Positions 33,690-45,165 are shown, counted from the stretch's first letter. The stretch: 64,000 nt of DNA from Aphrophora alni (GCA_963513935.1 OY740765.1:69288253-69352252); one strand, 5' to 3'. A program made the numbers and translations. Notes: generated from the letters alone by a model not told the origin.

Positions 33690-34118
33690 CTATTGGCAAT
33701 GACTACATAAATACTACAAGACACGACATAGGATAGGGAAATAGTCTACGCTTTACGGGTGCTGTTCGTCACAAGTTTGACACACAGCTATCAGAAAGCG
33801 CTAGCAGCAGGTGCTTGACTGTACGCATCCCACTTGGTTGAGACTGTACAACTGTTGACACAGCATAGTCAGTGTTGTCAGTTCGTGCGCTGAGATAAGC
33901 GATTCTCGACCTTCCCTCACATCTCTGGTCCCATATGTGGCATCAGTGCGCAACTGAAACATTGTTTGACCGTAGAGCCACCTATCGCCAGTCACATCAA
34001 CTTCTAGCAGAGCGACAGCTCCACACCCTAGCGGGTATTGGTCAACTCAAGAATAAGCGTAGAATATTTAACATGGCCATGTCGTATCTTATAGTATTTA
34101 TGTAGTCATTGCTATTGG
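33690..34118. mobile_element. 415-bp TIR element with 7-bp target duplication
   Basis: The element at 33697-34111 begins CAATGACTACATAAATACTA, and its other end is the exact reverse complement over these 20 bp. Similarity continues to about 36 bp with few mismatches. It is flanked by CTATTGG (33690-33696 and 34112-34118). The inside is more GC-rich than the surroundings and has no good reading frame. A 7-bp duplication is unusual: P-like Galileo and Dada elements are the known cases. The superfamily is unassigned. Confidence 0.8.
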
Positions 34119-34550
34119 TCCAATATGGTACCACTAGATTGGGAATTTTTGATTGGTTGGGTTGGGTGCCCTGTTTGTCCTAACCACAGGCTGTTGAGTC
34201 AGAATGTAGCGTTGTTATGCCTGCTAAACATTCCTGCTCTTTAATTGTGATCTTATTGTGTTATAGACTATATTTTTATTTCTGTGTCATATATATTTTA
34301 TTACTAAGGATACATCTAGAATGTTTTTAGAGTAAATAATTTATTTTCGACTTTTTTTGCAGATTTCTTTTTGTAATATGAATGATACAGTTTATATTTC
34401 TCCATGAAAATCTGAATGTATCTATAAATAGAATTTTCAGGATTAGCCTACAGAGTACTGTAACTAATCGTAGTACCATATGGTCCCCCTATGTCAATAT
34501 CTTGTAAATGCTGATTTACAAGTGTGATATTGACTAATAACTGTTTTTCA

Positions 34551-35005
34551 GGAATGGATTATCAGTTGCTGAGGTTCTTGAAATATTGTATGATGATGAA
34601 GTGAATTCAGATTCAGCTAATGTTTATATTGAGCCTCCTGATCCTAATGAATACTCATTATATCAGTATAATGACGACAGTATTATATCGGAGACAGACG
34701 AGGACTCCAATGATGAAGATGGGGGAGGTCATGTTGAAAATTTATCAAGGAATCAATTACTAGCTAACGCTGAAATAGAATTTGTTGTAGGATACTGCAT
34801 TGTAAATATTTCCGGAAATGAAAAAAAGAATAAAAATCAGTTTGAGGTACCATTAAATGAGAAAATGTTCAAAAATTTGCCAAAAGTTGAAGAGTGTGAA
34901 TTTATTGAAGGTGATCTGGAGTATCTATCTTTCCCTGCAGAGGATTATTCCCGATTTAAGAATTTAACTGAAGTGGATATGTTTGCGGAATTTTTGATGA
35001 TGATG
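34551..35005 (+). pseudogene. piggyBac transposase, N-terminal exon (interrupted)
   Basis: A good acceptor, CTGTTTTTCAG, ends at about 34551. The frame then reads NGLSVAEVLEILYDDEV, an acidic part with IEPPDPNE and DEDSNDEDGGG, and later LTEVDMFAEFLMMMY. These are standard piggyBac N-terminal features. The frame is open until the Tigger inserts at 35006, after which the apparent frame is Tigger sequence. It resumes at 37905. The gene is dead. Confidence 0.7.
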
Positions 35006-35290
35006 TACAGTCGAACTTCCACAACTCGAACGTCTATAACTCGAATTTTCTGTATCTCGAATTGAATTTCAGTTCCCGTCAACCTTCCGTGCATTTAACA
35101 TGTAAAAATCCTTCTATAACTCGAATTCCGCCATTTCTCTAAGTCGAACTATTTATTTTGTTTCTTTAGACAATAATAGTTCTCGAAATAGCGTTTTCAG
35201 TCTTTGAAAAATCTAGGTACAGTGCTGATTCTTTCATTACAAGAAAAAATGTTTGACCATAAAAGCATGCAGTAGTCAATAGGACTAGAG

Positions 35291-35548
35291 GTGTAGACAA
35301 TGAACAATGAATTTCTTAGAATCTGTGGTCGGCAATAGAACAAAGCCTGTGCAACTGTAGGCCGACCGGATGTATAGCCGAGTTCCAGGAAGAGTAGCTC
35401 GAGTTCAATTTTTACCCATAAAAATAGTGTAGACAATGAACAATGAATTTCTTAGAATCTGTGGTCGGCAATAGAACAAAGCCTGTGAAACTGTAGGCCG
35501 ACCGGATGTATAGCCGATAGCTCGAGTTCAATTTTTACCCGTAAAAAT
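35291..35548 (+). repeat. 136-bp tandem duplication in the Tigger 5' region
   Basis: The unit starting at 35291 repeats at 35427, nearly identical except for a 13-bp deletion in the second copy and a few substitutions. It lies between the left TIR and the transposase start, where the promoter should be, so it may alter expression. It could also tell subfamilies apart. Confidence 0.85.
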
Positions 35549-35779
35549 AAACCTTCAGTCTGTAAACAGCTCTTCCATAGTGCACAGTGATTTCATGAGT
35601 CCGTCTTTTCCGTTAGCGTGTTATGTGTCTAATAAAGTACAGTGCATGTTTCAATCGCTCTTTTAAATTCAGTACAGTATTCAGTTAGACGTTTTCAAAG
35701 CCCGGTATTTGTAGTGTTTAAGTTTTAAGTAAATTACAGTACTGTATTCACTATTAGGCCTATACTGTACTTCAGCAGC

Positions 35780-37321
35780 ATGTCTAAACGGCAGTGTCAT
35801 AGTTTAACCGTACATGAAAAACTGAAAGTGATTAAAGAAGTTGAAAAAGGTATAAAAAAGGAGAAGGATATTGCAAAAGAATTTGGCATTCCAGCCAATA
35901 CTCTGTCTACCATTTTAAAAAATAAAGACAAGATTACACAAGCAATTGAGCAAAGTTATGTTAACTCGAATAAAAAAAGGTTCAAGTCTACTCTTCCTGG
36001 AATAGATGAAGGGATTTTAAAATGGATGAGGGAGGTTCGGGGAAAAAATCTTCCCATATCTGGAACTCTTTTACGTGAGAAAGCTGACGAATTAGGAGAG
36101 AATTTCGGCCACACAAACTTCCAGGCTAGTACGGGCTGGCTTGATAAATTTAAGAATCGTTATGGGATTGTGCAAAAAGTAATATGCGGCGAAAGTGAGT
36201 CGGTATCTAACGAAGATTGTGAAAACTACAGAAATAACATTTTGCCGAATTTAATAGACGGTTTCAGTGCAGATGACATTTTTAATGCAGACGAAACTGG
36301 GCTGTATTTTAAGTGCCTACCACAAAAAACATTAGCTTTCAAAGGTGAAACTTGCTTTGGAGGAAAGCACAGTAAACTTCGAGTGACAGTCCTTTTGGCT
36401 GCCAACATGTCAGGTAGCGAAAAATTAAAACCTTTGGTAATTGGAAAATCTAAAAAGCCACGGTGTTTTAGCGGCGTGAAAAGCTTACCTGTTATCTATG
36501 AAAACAACAAAAAATCATGGATGACAGCTGAATTATTTGAGTCCTGGCTTCATAAAATAGACCGCAAGTTCATGAATGAGAAACGAAAGATTATTCTGTT
36601 TTTGGATAATTGCACTGCTCACCCAACAGTTTTAGTGCAGCAACTTACAGCACTTAAATTTGTCTTCCTTCCTCCAAACACAACGTCCAAATTGCAGCCT
36701 TTGGACCAAGGCATTATTCGAAGTTTCAAACAGAACTATAGAAAAAGAGCTGTCCGTTTGATTCTGCAAAGATGGGAGCAAGGAACTGAAGAAGATTTAA
36801 ATCTATTGGACGCTATTCATCTTGTTGACAAATCATGGATGGACGTTACAAAAGATACAATTATACATTGCTTTAAGAAGGGTGGCTTTGTGAAAAGTGC
36901 GGAAATTGGCAAACAAGATCAAGATGTAAGGACAACAACGAATGAATTTGTTATGGAAGAATGGAATCAATTCACAGCACATTTTGAGGTTAGCGCCAGC
37001 TTCGCAGAATTTGTTGATGCAGATTCGGATTTGATTATTTCAAATTCAAATCAGGAAGTGCAGCCTGGAGGGGAACAATCTTCAATAGCCGTTTCATCAG
37101 AAGAAGATGAGGCCGTGGAGGGTGATGACGATCATTCAAACTTAATTCCCGGTGTTACAGAAACAATCACCGCACTCGCTAAGGTTCGTGCATTTTTCGA
37201 GTCGCAAGAGGACGTGAGCGACGAGCATTTTAAAATGCTGAACAATTTTGATAACTATTGCGAGCACAAAAGATTGCAGCAGAAGAAACAAAAGAAAATA
37301 ACCTACTTTTTTAAAGTTTAA
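35780..37321 (+). CDS. Tigger/pogo transposase, apparently intact
   Basis: A 513-aa protein from an ATG (AGCATGT) 770 bp inside the element. Residues 1-60 form a psq/CENP-B-type HTH (LTVHEKLKVIKEVEKG, IAKEFGIPANTLSTIL); about 70-135 form the second CENP-B domain (WLDKFKNRYGI). The DDE domain has D171 (NADETGL), D276 (FLDNCTAH) and D309 (QPLDQGII), with 32 residues between the last two, as in Tigger. An acidic stretch lies at about 425-465. The C-terminus ends QKKITYFFKV, where QKKITYFF (504-511) fits the PIP box (Q-x-x-I-x-x-F-F) for PCNA; Drosophila pogo transposase is known to bind PCNA. The length is normal, with no disabling change. It would cut and reinsert elements at TA. Confidence 0.93.
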   Translation: MSKRQCHSLTVHEKLKVIKEVEKGIKKEKDIAKEFGIPANTLSTILKNKDKITQAIEQSYVNSNKKRFKSTLPGIDEGILKWMREVRGKNLPISGTLLREKADELGENFGHTNFQASTGWLDKFKNRYGIVQKVICGESESVSNEDCENYRNNILPNLIDGFSADDIFNADETGLYFKCLPQKTLAFKGETCFGGKHSKLRVTVLLAANMSGSEKLKPLVIGKSKKPRCFSGVKSLPVIYENNKKSWMTAELFESWLHKIDRKFMNEKRKIILFLDNCTAHPTVLVQQLTALKFVFLPPNTTSKLQPLDQGIIRSFKQNYRKRAVRLILQRWEQGTEEDLNLLDAIHLVDKSWMDVTKDTIIHCFKKGGFVKSAEIGKQDQDVRTTTNEFVMEEWNQFTAHFEVSASFAEFVDADSDLIISNSNQEVQPGGEQSSIAVSSEEDEAVEGDDDHSNLIPGVTETITALAKVRAFFESQEDVSDEHFKMLNNFDNYCEHKRLQQKKQKKITYFFKV

Positions 37322-37904
37322 AGTTTGTTTTTGTAATTTTTTTATTTAGTTAGTACAGTTGTAATTAATGCAAAGAAGTTGTTTCAAATCGCGAAAAATA
37401 CTGAATGTGATTTAGTACAATAACAATTAAGATGTGTCGTTTAAAATGTAGTCTATTGTTTAATGTCTTTTTTTTTCAAAAAATACTGTAATTAAAATTG
37501 TGTATAGGTTGTGTGAGATTTTTGTGTTTTCATTCTTTCTTGATAATCCTACTGTATCGTGCCGAATCCAGAAATTCCAGCGATCAACAATCAAGTGTAA
37601 GTACTTGTACTATGTACCAATATTCAGCATGTAATGTAATGAAAATGTAGCTTAATTTTGCAATAATGTATACAATATATACAGCATTTAACATAATAGC
37701 CTTTATCTAAGCTAAATGCAACGTACTGCATTTAAGGCTTACACCTGAATTTATCGATGCAGTAAGATTGGCCCGTAGATTTCTGATCTTCTGTACAAGA
37801 TGCAATAACTGCTTTGTTGTTATTTTTCCATAACTCGAAATTTCTGTAACTCGAATTTTTTTTTTTTATCCCTTGATGATTCGAGTTATAGAAGTTCGAC
37901 TGTA

Positions 37905-39180
37905 TTTATATTTGTGTTTGAAGAAATTAGAAAATACACAATGTCTACAAACGAAGATCATCCTTTTGTGTCCATAAATGAATTGAAATGTTTTTTTTTT
38001 GGTATTGTCCAGCTACGACATAAAACCTGGCAGAAGGTTTTATTGGGATTCTGACGATGATATGGCTAATCTGTTAGTAAAAAATTCAATGAGAAGAGAT
38101 AGATTTTTAGACTTAGCTAAACACATGCACTGAGGTGACAACACAAATGTAGATCAAAGTGACAAGTATTATTAAATTCGTCCTCTTATGGAAAAGGTAC
38201 AAACAAAATTATTGAAAATTGTATACCAATGTAGCATCTAAACTACGATGAAGGTATCGTGAAATACTTCGGTCATCATGGCTGTAAACAGTCCATTAGG
38301 AATAAGCCCATTCGTTTTGGATACAAGATGTGGTGTTTGAATGGAAATAATGGCTATGTAATAAATTTTTAGTTTTATCAGGGAAAAAATAAAAGTGTAC
38401 CAGGAAAAATATTTTGAAATGCCTACTGCGCCTATCTATAATATGTTGAAGGAACTGCCAGAAGGAAAGAGAAATTTGAATTATAAGTTATATTTCAACA
38501 ATTTATTTACTTCCCAGAACTTATTACTTTTCTTGAAAGAAAATAAATATAATGGAACCGGGACAGTTCAAGTGGATCGAGTTCTCAATAACGGTAAGCT
38601 TACCCCAAAAAAGGAATTTTGTAAAGTTAGTGGTGCTATGGAAACTGCTCTGGACAGAGTAAACGGCATTCAGTAAATAAGATGGATGGATAATGGGGTG
38701 ATAACAGTTGCTTCAACTAGTTATGGTGTCAACTCTGTTACATCATTAAAAGATATTATGACAGAAAAGAAATACATACATGTCAATAGGCCTCATGCCA
38801 TAGGACTGTACAAGAAAAACATGGGAGGAACAGATCTCGCAAATGAAAACATTAATCGACGGCGAATTAGTATCAGAGGGAAAAATGGTGGTGGCCAATA
38901 TTTACTTGGCTGATAGACGTAATGCCAATAAAAACACCTCTCAACTTGACTTCCGGAGAACAGTTGTTAGGACATACTTGAAAAGACACACCTGCACTTA
39001 GACCGGGCCTAAGAAAAGAGAAAATGTATCAGTGCTGAGGTACAATCAGATGGGCCATTTTGTAGTATCAACATCAGAAGGATCAAGCAACGATGTGCTG
39101 GAGAAGCTTGCTCATCCAAAGGTGGCACGATGTGTATAAATTGCAATATTGGGTTGTGTGTATCATGTTTTTATGAATAC
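37905..39180 (+). pseudogene. piggyBac transposase, catalytic and C-terminal remnant
   Basis: Continuation of the gene cut by the Tigger. Blocks in order: EEIRKYTMSTN, NSMRRDRFLDLAKHMH, DKYY...IRPLMEKVQ, then an open stretch at 38395-38676 (KLYFNNLFTSQNLLLFLKE), then IHVNRPHAIGLYKKN and MGGTDLANENINRRR. Near the end comes a Cys-rich tail (CVSCFYEYHTNK, ending near 39180), the piggyBac C-terminal zinc ribbon. There are several stops and frameshifts. The family match is by motif order. Confidence 0.75.
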
Positions 39181-39564
39181 CATACTAATAAATAAGAGTG
39201 TAATTAGAATGCAAATTAGAAATTTTTTTATATTTGTTGCCAGTTCTTCTTTTAATTAACTTTTTGTATTTAACTGCATTTTTTATGTAAATCTAAATAA
39301 CAATAACACTCTAATTGTTATTGTATTTAAATTATTGGAATTTTAATAAAATAAAGCTAGAAATTATTCTTTATTAACCTTGGTTAGTATATTGACCTAG
39401 TGGCCCCATACGGTACCAGTAAAATGTCCTTGGTAAAAGCAAAAATTCCACAGTTGTAATTTTTTTATAATTTGTAGGGGTATAAAAACGTTAGGGGAAC
39501 ATGGATAATTACAAATCCAGTAAAAAAAAAGGATAAAAAATCATTTCCGGCAATAGTGGGTTAA

Positions 39565-40469
39565 ATTACTAAATGTAAATAAGTAACTTTTCCTTTGAAA
39601 AACAGTACCTATAATAAAGTAATGAACATAACATAATTAATTATGCACTATAGACCACCACTTGACTTCTGTAATGTATGCAAATAAACATGATTTTTCA
39701 TCCAAATTCAAGATGCTTAATATCACTTATTAAATTTATACTAAAATTTTGTATTTATGGAAGGATATTCTTGTAAAAATTTCATAATTTTTCACTCAGT
39801 CCTTTATCAGATTTACCTTGAACTTAGCATTTTTACGCCAAAGTAGCATATTTGAAAAGTTATATAAAAAAAGAAAGACGCTTCTAATATGTCAAACTTC
39901 CTGTGAGAGCAGTACTACAATATATCTATTGAGGGTAAAAAATATAAAGGTGAGTCATACTTCCTTCTACTGAAATTTTTATATTGAAAAAAATAATAAA
40001 ATTTTTCACAGTGAAGTGAAATTTAAGCAATTTCTCTACAAGTAAGCAAAAGGATACGCTTTAACAAATATCTAGTCCATTTCTTACTGAATATAATGGT
40101 CTTTAAATCATTTATATATCTTTAAAATAAAAAAGTTATGAGATTTTCCGTGACACTGTTTTTATCAAAAAGCACTTGTCGCACCGTTAAAAAATTGCTG
40201 TCAGAAAATAGTCAGAGTGTTTAAAAATTGTTTAATCTTTGTTTTGAACTACCAACATAATGGTAAATGAACTACCGGTAACATAAAATTTATAAAAAAT
40301 AAAAAAATTGAGCAACATTGTCTGTATGATTTCATCATAAATAAAATATGACAATAATATTTCTTAGGTAAACATTGGATGTATTCTGCCACATTAAAAA
40401 AAATAATAATAATAAGAATCAAGTTTAAACGTTACCTTTAGAATAAGAACACAATATTTTACCATGCTA
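39565..40469. other. AT-rich DNA
   Basis: No gene or element boundary recognised. Confidence 0.4.
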
Positions 40470-41155
40470 TTAACTTTTTCACTCTAAAAATTGAAAATGA
40501 AAAGTATAAAAAACAAGTAAATGAAGTTATGTAGACATTGCAACATAAATTAATAAATCAACGTGTAAGTGACAATCAACGAATTTTCATTTAAAAAACA
40601 GCCACTTTATGACTATAAAATGAAAAATATTTTGTTGTGAAAACTATTGTTCTTCCAACAGTGAAATTTCAAAATGAAAATTACAAAAACTTACTAAAAG
40701 AGAAATTTTTGAGATTCGGCCATCCTTACTGTTAGGTAAGGTTGCCTCAGTTATGTTTACAAATTAAAATTATTATTTACATGAAATAACATTTATTTGT
40801 ATAATACAACTAACAAAATATTCATATTTCAATTCAAGAATTAAAACACATTGTTAAAACGCTTCCAATGTGTTTTTTCTGTGTGTGGGCATCAGTCTGA
40901 TTTTACATGAATCTTAAAATCTGACAACATTGGCTTTACTAGGCAAACCTTCATTGCAAACACATTTTAATTTTCAAATTTCATGATTAAAAAATAAATT
41001 TTCACATCAAAATATTCACAAATTGTTTTAAAAATGAATGCTTTAAAATTGAACATTAGTTGCTTTCAGTTATTCATTAACTTGCCAATTTCTATATTGC
41101 TACATAACTTCATTTTTCATACTTTTCATTTTTAATTTTCATGATGAAAAGGTGT
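40470..41155. repeat. Foldback (long inverted repeat) element
   Basis: The left arm (40470-40690) and right arm (40940-41155) are diverged reverse complements. Shared cores are AAAATGAAAAGTAT and AATGAAGTTATGTAG. The 250-bp centre is unpaired. No coding. Target duplications were not resolved. Confidence 0.6.
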
Positions 41156-41989
41156 GGAAAAATATGATTTCAGTTTTCAAAGTAGAATTTAAAGTTAATG
41201 TTTCTTGAAAACAAACTTTTTTTCTAAGATTGGGGCAGTACACAATAAACTTTTACACAGTAAACGGGCTCCGTTTTGGAATAAAGAATTTCAAACTGTA
41301 CGAGTCAGTAACAGGCTACTGCTCAATCTTTGAGATGTATTACCAGGAAAAAAATACTGCACTATGATGTTTTCAGAAGTGTAAAATAATCCTCAGAGAT
41401 AAAGCCATATTTGAATAGGGACTATGTTGTACATGTTGACAATTAATTGGTACTCCTACGAAATGCTCTATTCTAAATTATTAGATCTATGCAGTCAGCA
41501 CAGTAAGGTCCAATCACAAAAAATTCAAAAAAGCTGAAACTGGAGAAAGGAGAGGGTGCATGCATAGTGCTGAAGGTCTTCTAGCTGTAAAATTGATGGG
41601 ACACAAAGCTGTAAACATCCTCATTCTAGTTATTAAGATATAAATTTCAAGTCAAAGGGGAAACAAGTTAGACGATCAAAAAAGACTCTTAATTATGAAT
41701 TGTGCAAACCTTACCATAGTATAATTTAGAATGTTTCCAGTTGATAGACAAGACTGTAATTCTACAATCCTGTTGTTATTCTACAATCTCTACAATGAGA
41801 AGATACATTCAGGGTAGATACAAAAAATTTCTTTTGTTTGTTGAAATGTCAATGTGTGATGTGTTTATGAATTTAGTAAATCAAAATGTTAAGAGGAAAC
41901 TGCATTTCTTTGAATTCAAATTTTAATCTGTCAAACCAAATAATAGGAACTATTGATATTAGGCCTAAACAGCAAATCAATCCTCTGAG

Positions 41990-42175
41990 CCTTCAAAGAA
42001 GACATTCCACTTACACCACAGAAGGAATTTCCAAGCAAGAAGTGTGAGGTTTGCCAAAAACAAGGCTATAGAGAAGAAGTACAGGTGCAGTGCAAGCAGT
42101 GTCTAGTGTTCTTCAGATGAACATTTGTTTTGAGGCTTACCATACTTCAGTAAATTACTAAAGGAAACAATATTG
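41990..42175 (+). pseudogene. piggyBac C-terminal zinc-ribbon scrap
   Basis: One frame reads PQKEFPSKKCEVCQKQG and VQCKQC. After a frameshift comes CFEAYHT at about 42129. The C-x2-C pairs and final CFExYHT are the typical end of piggyBac transposases. Nothing of the catalytic part precedes it and no TTAA ends were found, so it is a fragment. Confidence 0.55.
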
Positions 42176-42179
42176 TGTA

Positions 42180-43198
42180 AATGTACAAAAACAATAGTGT
42201 ATTATAAAGAACTGTTGTGTGTTATCAAAAGGAAATGGCAAAGATAAATTTTAGATTATTTATAGATCAGTTCAGCTAGAGTTGTGTCTTTTGTCAATTA
42301 TTAATTCTAACACAATATATAACATTATATAATGATAAGCAACCCCCTCCATCGACTACTGTATCCGACCATTGTCCTCAGTACGAATCGGAATGTTGGG
42401 CCCGGCAGATCGATCATAACAAATGAAATTGACTGTACAAAAAGAAAGTATATATGTGTGTGTTTTGTATAGATGTTTCTTTTGTTTATATTATTGTTCA
42501 TATGCATTGATTAAGTGTTCGTATTTAATAATTGACAAAGGATTAAACTGCGAAGAAAAAAATTTTAACTTGAAAATGGCTGAATAGCCGAAACGGCCAT
42601 CGTATTGTAATAAAACCGTAAATCAGAATACTGGAGACGGTAAGTGAGAAAAATTATTTATTATAATCAGTATTCGGAATAGTGACAACTCGTTATAAAG
42701 AATATTACAGTTTATTAAAAAAGTATATAGGGCTATAATATTCAAAACGTTAATTAAATTTTAACTTAATTAACAAAAAAAAAATCTCAATTTATTTACT
42801 AGCCTTTATGAACAAATTTATAAAAAGAACTATTAAAACAGATATAACAAAAGTTTCGAGAGAATAAATAACATCTAGCAAATGTGGAAAGGAAAAAAAA
42901 CTGTATTTCTCTTGTCACATGGAGTTGCCAAATACTAAAGTGATAATGGGTTAATTTAAAATTTCCCTTTTCACTTGGTTATAGTGGTTAACATCCTCAA
43001 TAGTACAAGTATTATCATTAGGCAGAAGGAAAAAATGTTAAGTTCCTGCCTAAGTTTTGTCTCTCCAATGCCTTAGAGTAATTTATTATTTATATGAACC
43101 AACATGATAAAAACTATTTCAGTTACTTCTAAGGGCGACTACTAAATGTGAATAAAAATTCCAATAACCTCTAAAAGAAATTACAATTTCAACACATA
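42180..43198. other. AT-rich DNA
   Basis: No gene. At 42571-42594 ATGGCTGAATAGCCGAAAC forms a small stem (GGCT/AGCC) next to CGAAAC, a motif type common near retroelement ends; no element could be delimited. Confidence 0.35.
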
Positions 43199-43990
43199 CA
43201 GAGTGATTCAAAATTCCATGACAATACTTAAGGAACTGATTCTAGAAAAAACCTTCATATAAATATATGTTCGAAAACACTTGTTTTTTAATTACGGTTA
43301 GCAAAATATTTTACGCTTATTTCTACTCCAAGAGTGAAATAAAGCCATACTGTAATTCTTGGTACCCAAATTAAGCAACATAATTAATTGTTTCATGTTT
43401 TTTGATCTGCAATTCAATGAAACAAGTCCCAGAACTGTATCAAAAGTAATTTTTGAGAAAACTTGTGTAAAATACAAAAAAAAGGAGCCGAAAAACATGT
43501 TTTTAGGTTTAGTTTAAAATAACTTTGTTAAATGGGTAATAAATTCCTAAAACAAAACTAAAGTAATTTTCATTTGTTTTCTATTTAATTCACTGCAATT
43601 TTCTCAGAAATGAATTCTGTAAATGTTTCTTTCAAACATTTTATGCATTAATTAACCATTTAACAGCATCAAATCTAACGTGTGTTATTGGACTCTAAAG
43701 TTTTGTTTTTACACTAGTTTTCTTGAAAATTATTCAAGAAACAGTTTTGGAACGTATTTCATTAACTTTTGCAGGTAAAAAACATATACAAATATGATAT
43801 TTATTCTTTTATTTGGGTCCCATGAATTACAGTATAGTTTATTTCACTCTTGGAGCAGGAAACTGGGCAAAATATTTCGCTAGACATAACTTGAAAACAA
43901 TGTGTTTTTGGATGTATGTTTATATGATTTTTTTCCCCTTATTTTGACCCCTAGAATCAGTTCAAGAAGTATTTTATTTGTGAGTATAGC
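43199..43990. repeat. Foldback element, about 0.8 kb
   Basis: Sequence at 43199-43380 is a diverged reverse complement of 43780-43990. Shared landmarks are GAACTGATTCTA, CTCCAAGAGTGAAATAAA and TACTGTAATTC. The centre has no reading frame. It begins CAGAGTGATTC, like the CAGGGTG-type ends elsewhere in the window. Confidence 0.6.
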
Positions 43991-44110
43991 TCGTGATATC
44001 TAAAAACTAAGAAAACTGTATTCAGTAACAAAAATAAATTATTCTAAAACATAAGAAAACTAAATATTTTGTACACATTAATCATCTTCTTTTAACCTGG
44101 ACAGCCTAAA

Positions 44111-44714
44111 CAACAAATGGTAATTGTTTACAATTACTTTGTCACCTTTAACTTCTTTAGTATTTAGATATGTTATCAACAATGGACTACAAACGACAGA
44201 TAAACATGTTTGAAGGCCCGGAACAACTAGAAAATACCAGTTACACAGGGTCAAAGTCTTATCAATGCTGCGATATGAAGCGGTCCTTTGCAGTCAGTTC
44301 TAATGGTGTCGTGTTCCGGTTTCAATCCGTTTACCTACGAAAGGTTTGGCCAGGTGTTTATATATATATATATATAGCTACCTGGCCAAACTTGTCATGA
44401 TAGCCTATACAATTATCTCGCAAAGTAAGCATTATTAACTTAAATAAACATACGAAAGGTTAGGGCTGGTGGATGGGTCAGTTCTAATGGCGTTGTGTTC
44501 TGGTTTCAATCCATTTCTGTGCAACAATTGTGAGCTAACTCTAAGTAAGTTTATAGAGTACTGAAGCGACTTCTAAAGTAAGTATCCCACTTTTTTTACT
44601 TTTCCGGGCCATAATAAATGTTATTCCTTTATTTACAAACATAAATATGTCAAATGTCTTCATACTAAAAAAGTTAGAGGTGACAAAGTAATTGTAAACA
44701 ATTACCCAACAAAT
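44111..44714. repeat. Inverted-repeat element with self-palindromic arms
   Basis: The arms at 44111-44167 and 44661-44714 share an identical 27-bp core reading GTAATTGTTTACAATTAC then TTTGTCACC. The first 18 bases are themselves palindromic. Inside is a direct duplication (about 44290-44330 and 44478-44518, GTTTCAATCC blocks) and a (TA)n hairpin. No coding. Confidence 0.65.
44346..44392. repeat. Perfect 12-bp inverted repeat around a TA microsatellite
   Basis: GTTTGGCCAGGT and its exact complement ACCTGGCCAAAC flank (TA)n. It would extrude a cruciform or RNA hairpin. Confidence 0.75.
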
Positions 44715-45127
44715 AAACAAAAAGCATAACAAATATCTTGTTTGAGAACAAAAACAATGTTGTCAAATTAAAGTATGTGGTAATATATTAGTTTGTTATA
44801 TAAGTATATTTCCAACATAAATTAAGTTTGAATTTTTAAACAGTACAACTTGCAATTTTATTTTAATATCTTTTTAACTTTATAATAGGACTTTATATTT
44901 CAGAGTTTTTCCCATTTGAAGTTATTTAATTTTGGTGTTTTTTGATTTTGAGATTTTGCCAGTGACCCATGGAGAGTATCAGTTATATATTATTTTTTAT
45001 TGCCCAAGAAATTGTTATACCTATTCAATGAAATTTATTCAACAGATTTCTGATGGAAAAAATACAAACTGATGTGTTTCCCAAAACTTGAATAATTATC
45101 AAGGTGAAGCTATTTAAAATACCAGTA

Positions 45128-45131
<4 letters not shown>

Positions 45132-45162
<31 letters not shown>
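45132..45162. repeat. (TA)n microsatellite
   Basis: About 15 uninterrupted TA units. Confidence 0.9.

Positions 45163-45165
<3 letters not shown>

Larger units (their letters stand above)
35008..37902 (+). mobile_element. Complete pogo/Tigger element
   Basis: A 2895-bp element with TA on both sides (35006-35007, 37903-37904). The ends are CAGTCGAACTTCCACAACTC and the complement of the right end, CAGTCGAACTTCTATAACTC. TAACTCGAAT-like motifs recur inside both ends (35033, 35054, 35116 on the left; 37829, 37848 and inverted 37878 on the right), probably transposase sites. It encodes one intact transposase. Insertion into an already present piggyBac copy dates it as younger than that host. Confidence 0.93.
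33675..39564 (+). mobile_element. Old piggyBac element carrying two nested insertions
   Basis: TTAA at 33675-33678 and 39561-39564 bound an element at 33679-39560. Removing the 415-bp TIR element with its 7-bp duplication and the 2895-bp Tigger with its TA leaves about 2.56 kb, the usual piggyBac size. The ends are eroded (about 11 of the first 16 bases match as inverted repeats, counting TTAA). A better internal inverted repeat pairs 34472-34500 with 39386-39418 (TCAATAT and GGTAC blocks). The transposase fragments inside confirm the family. Confidence 0.75.

Noticed and set aside
44311..44321. GGTTTCAATCC as a Pol III B box (SINE)
   Set aside because: Two mismatches to the consensus, no A box at the right distance, and the block is inside a foldback element.
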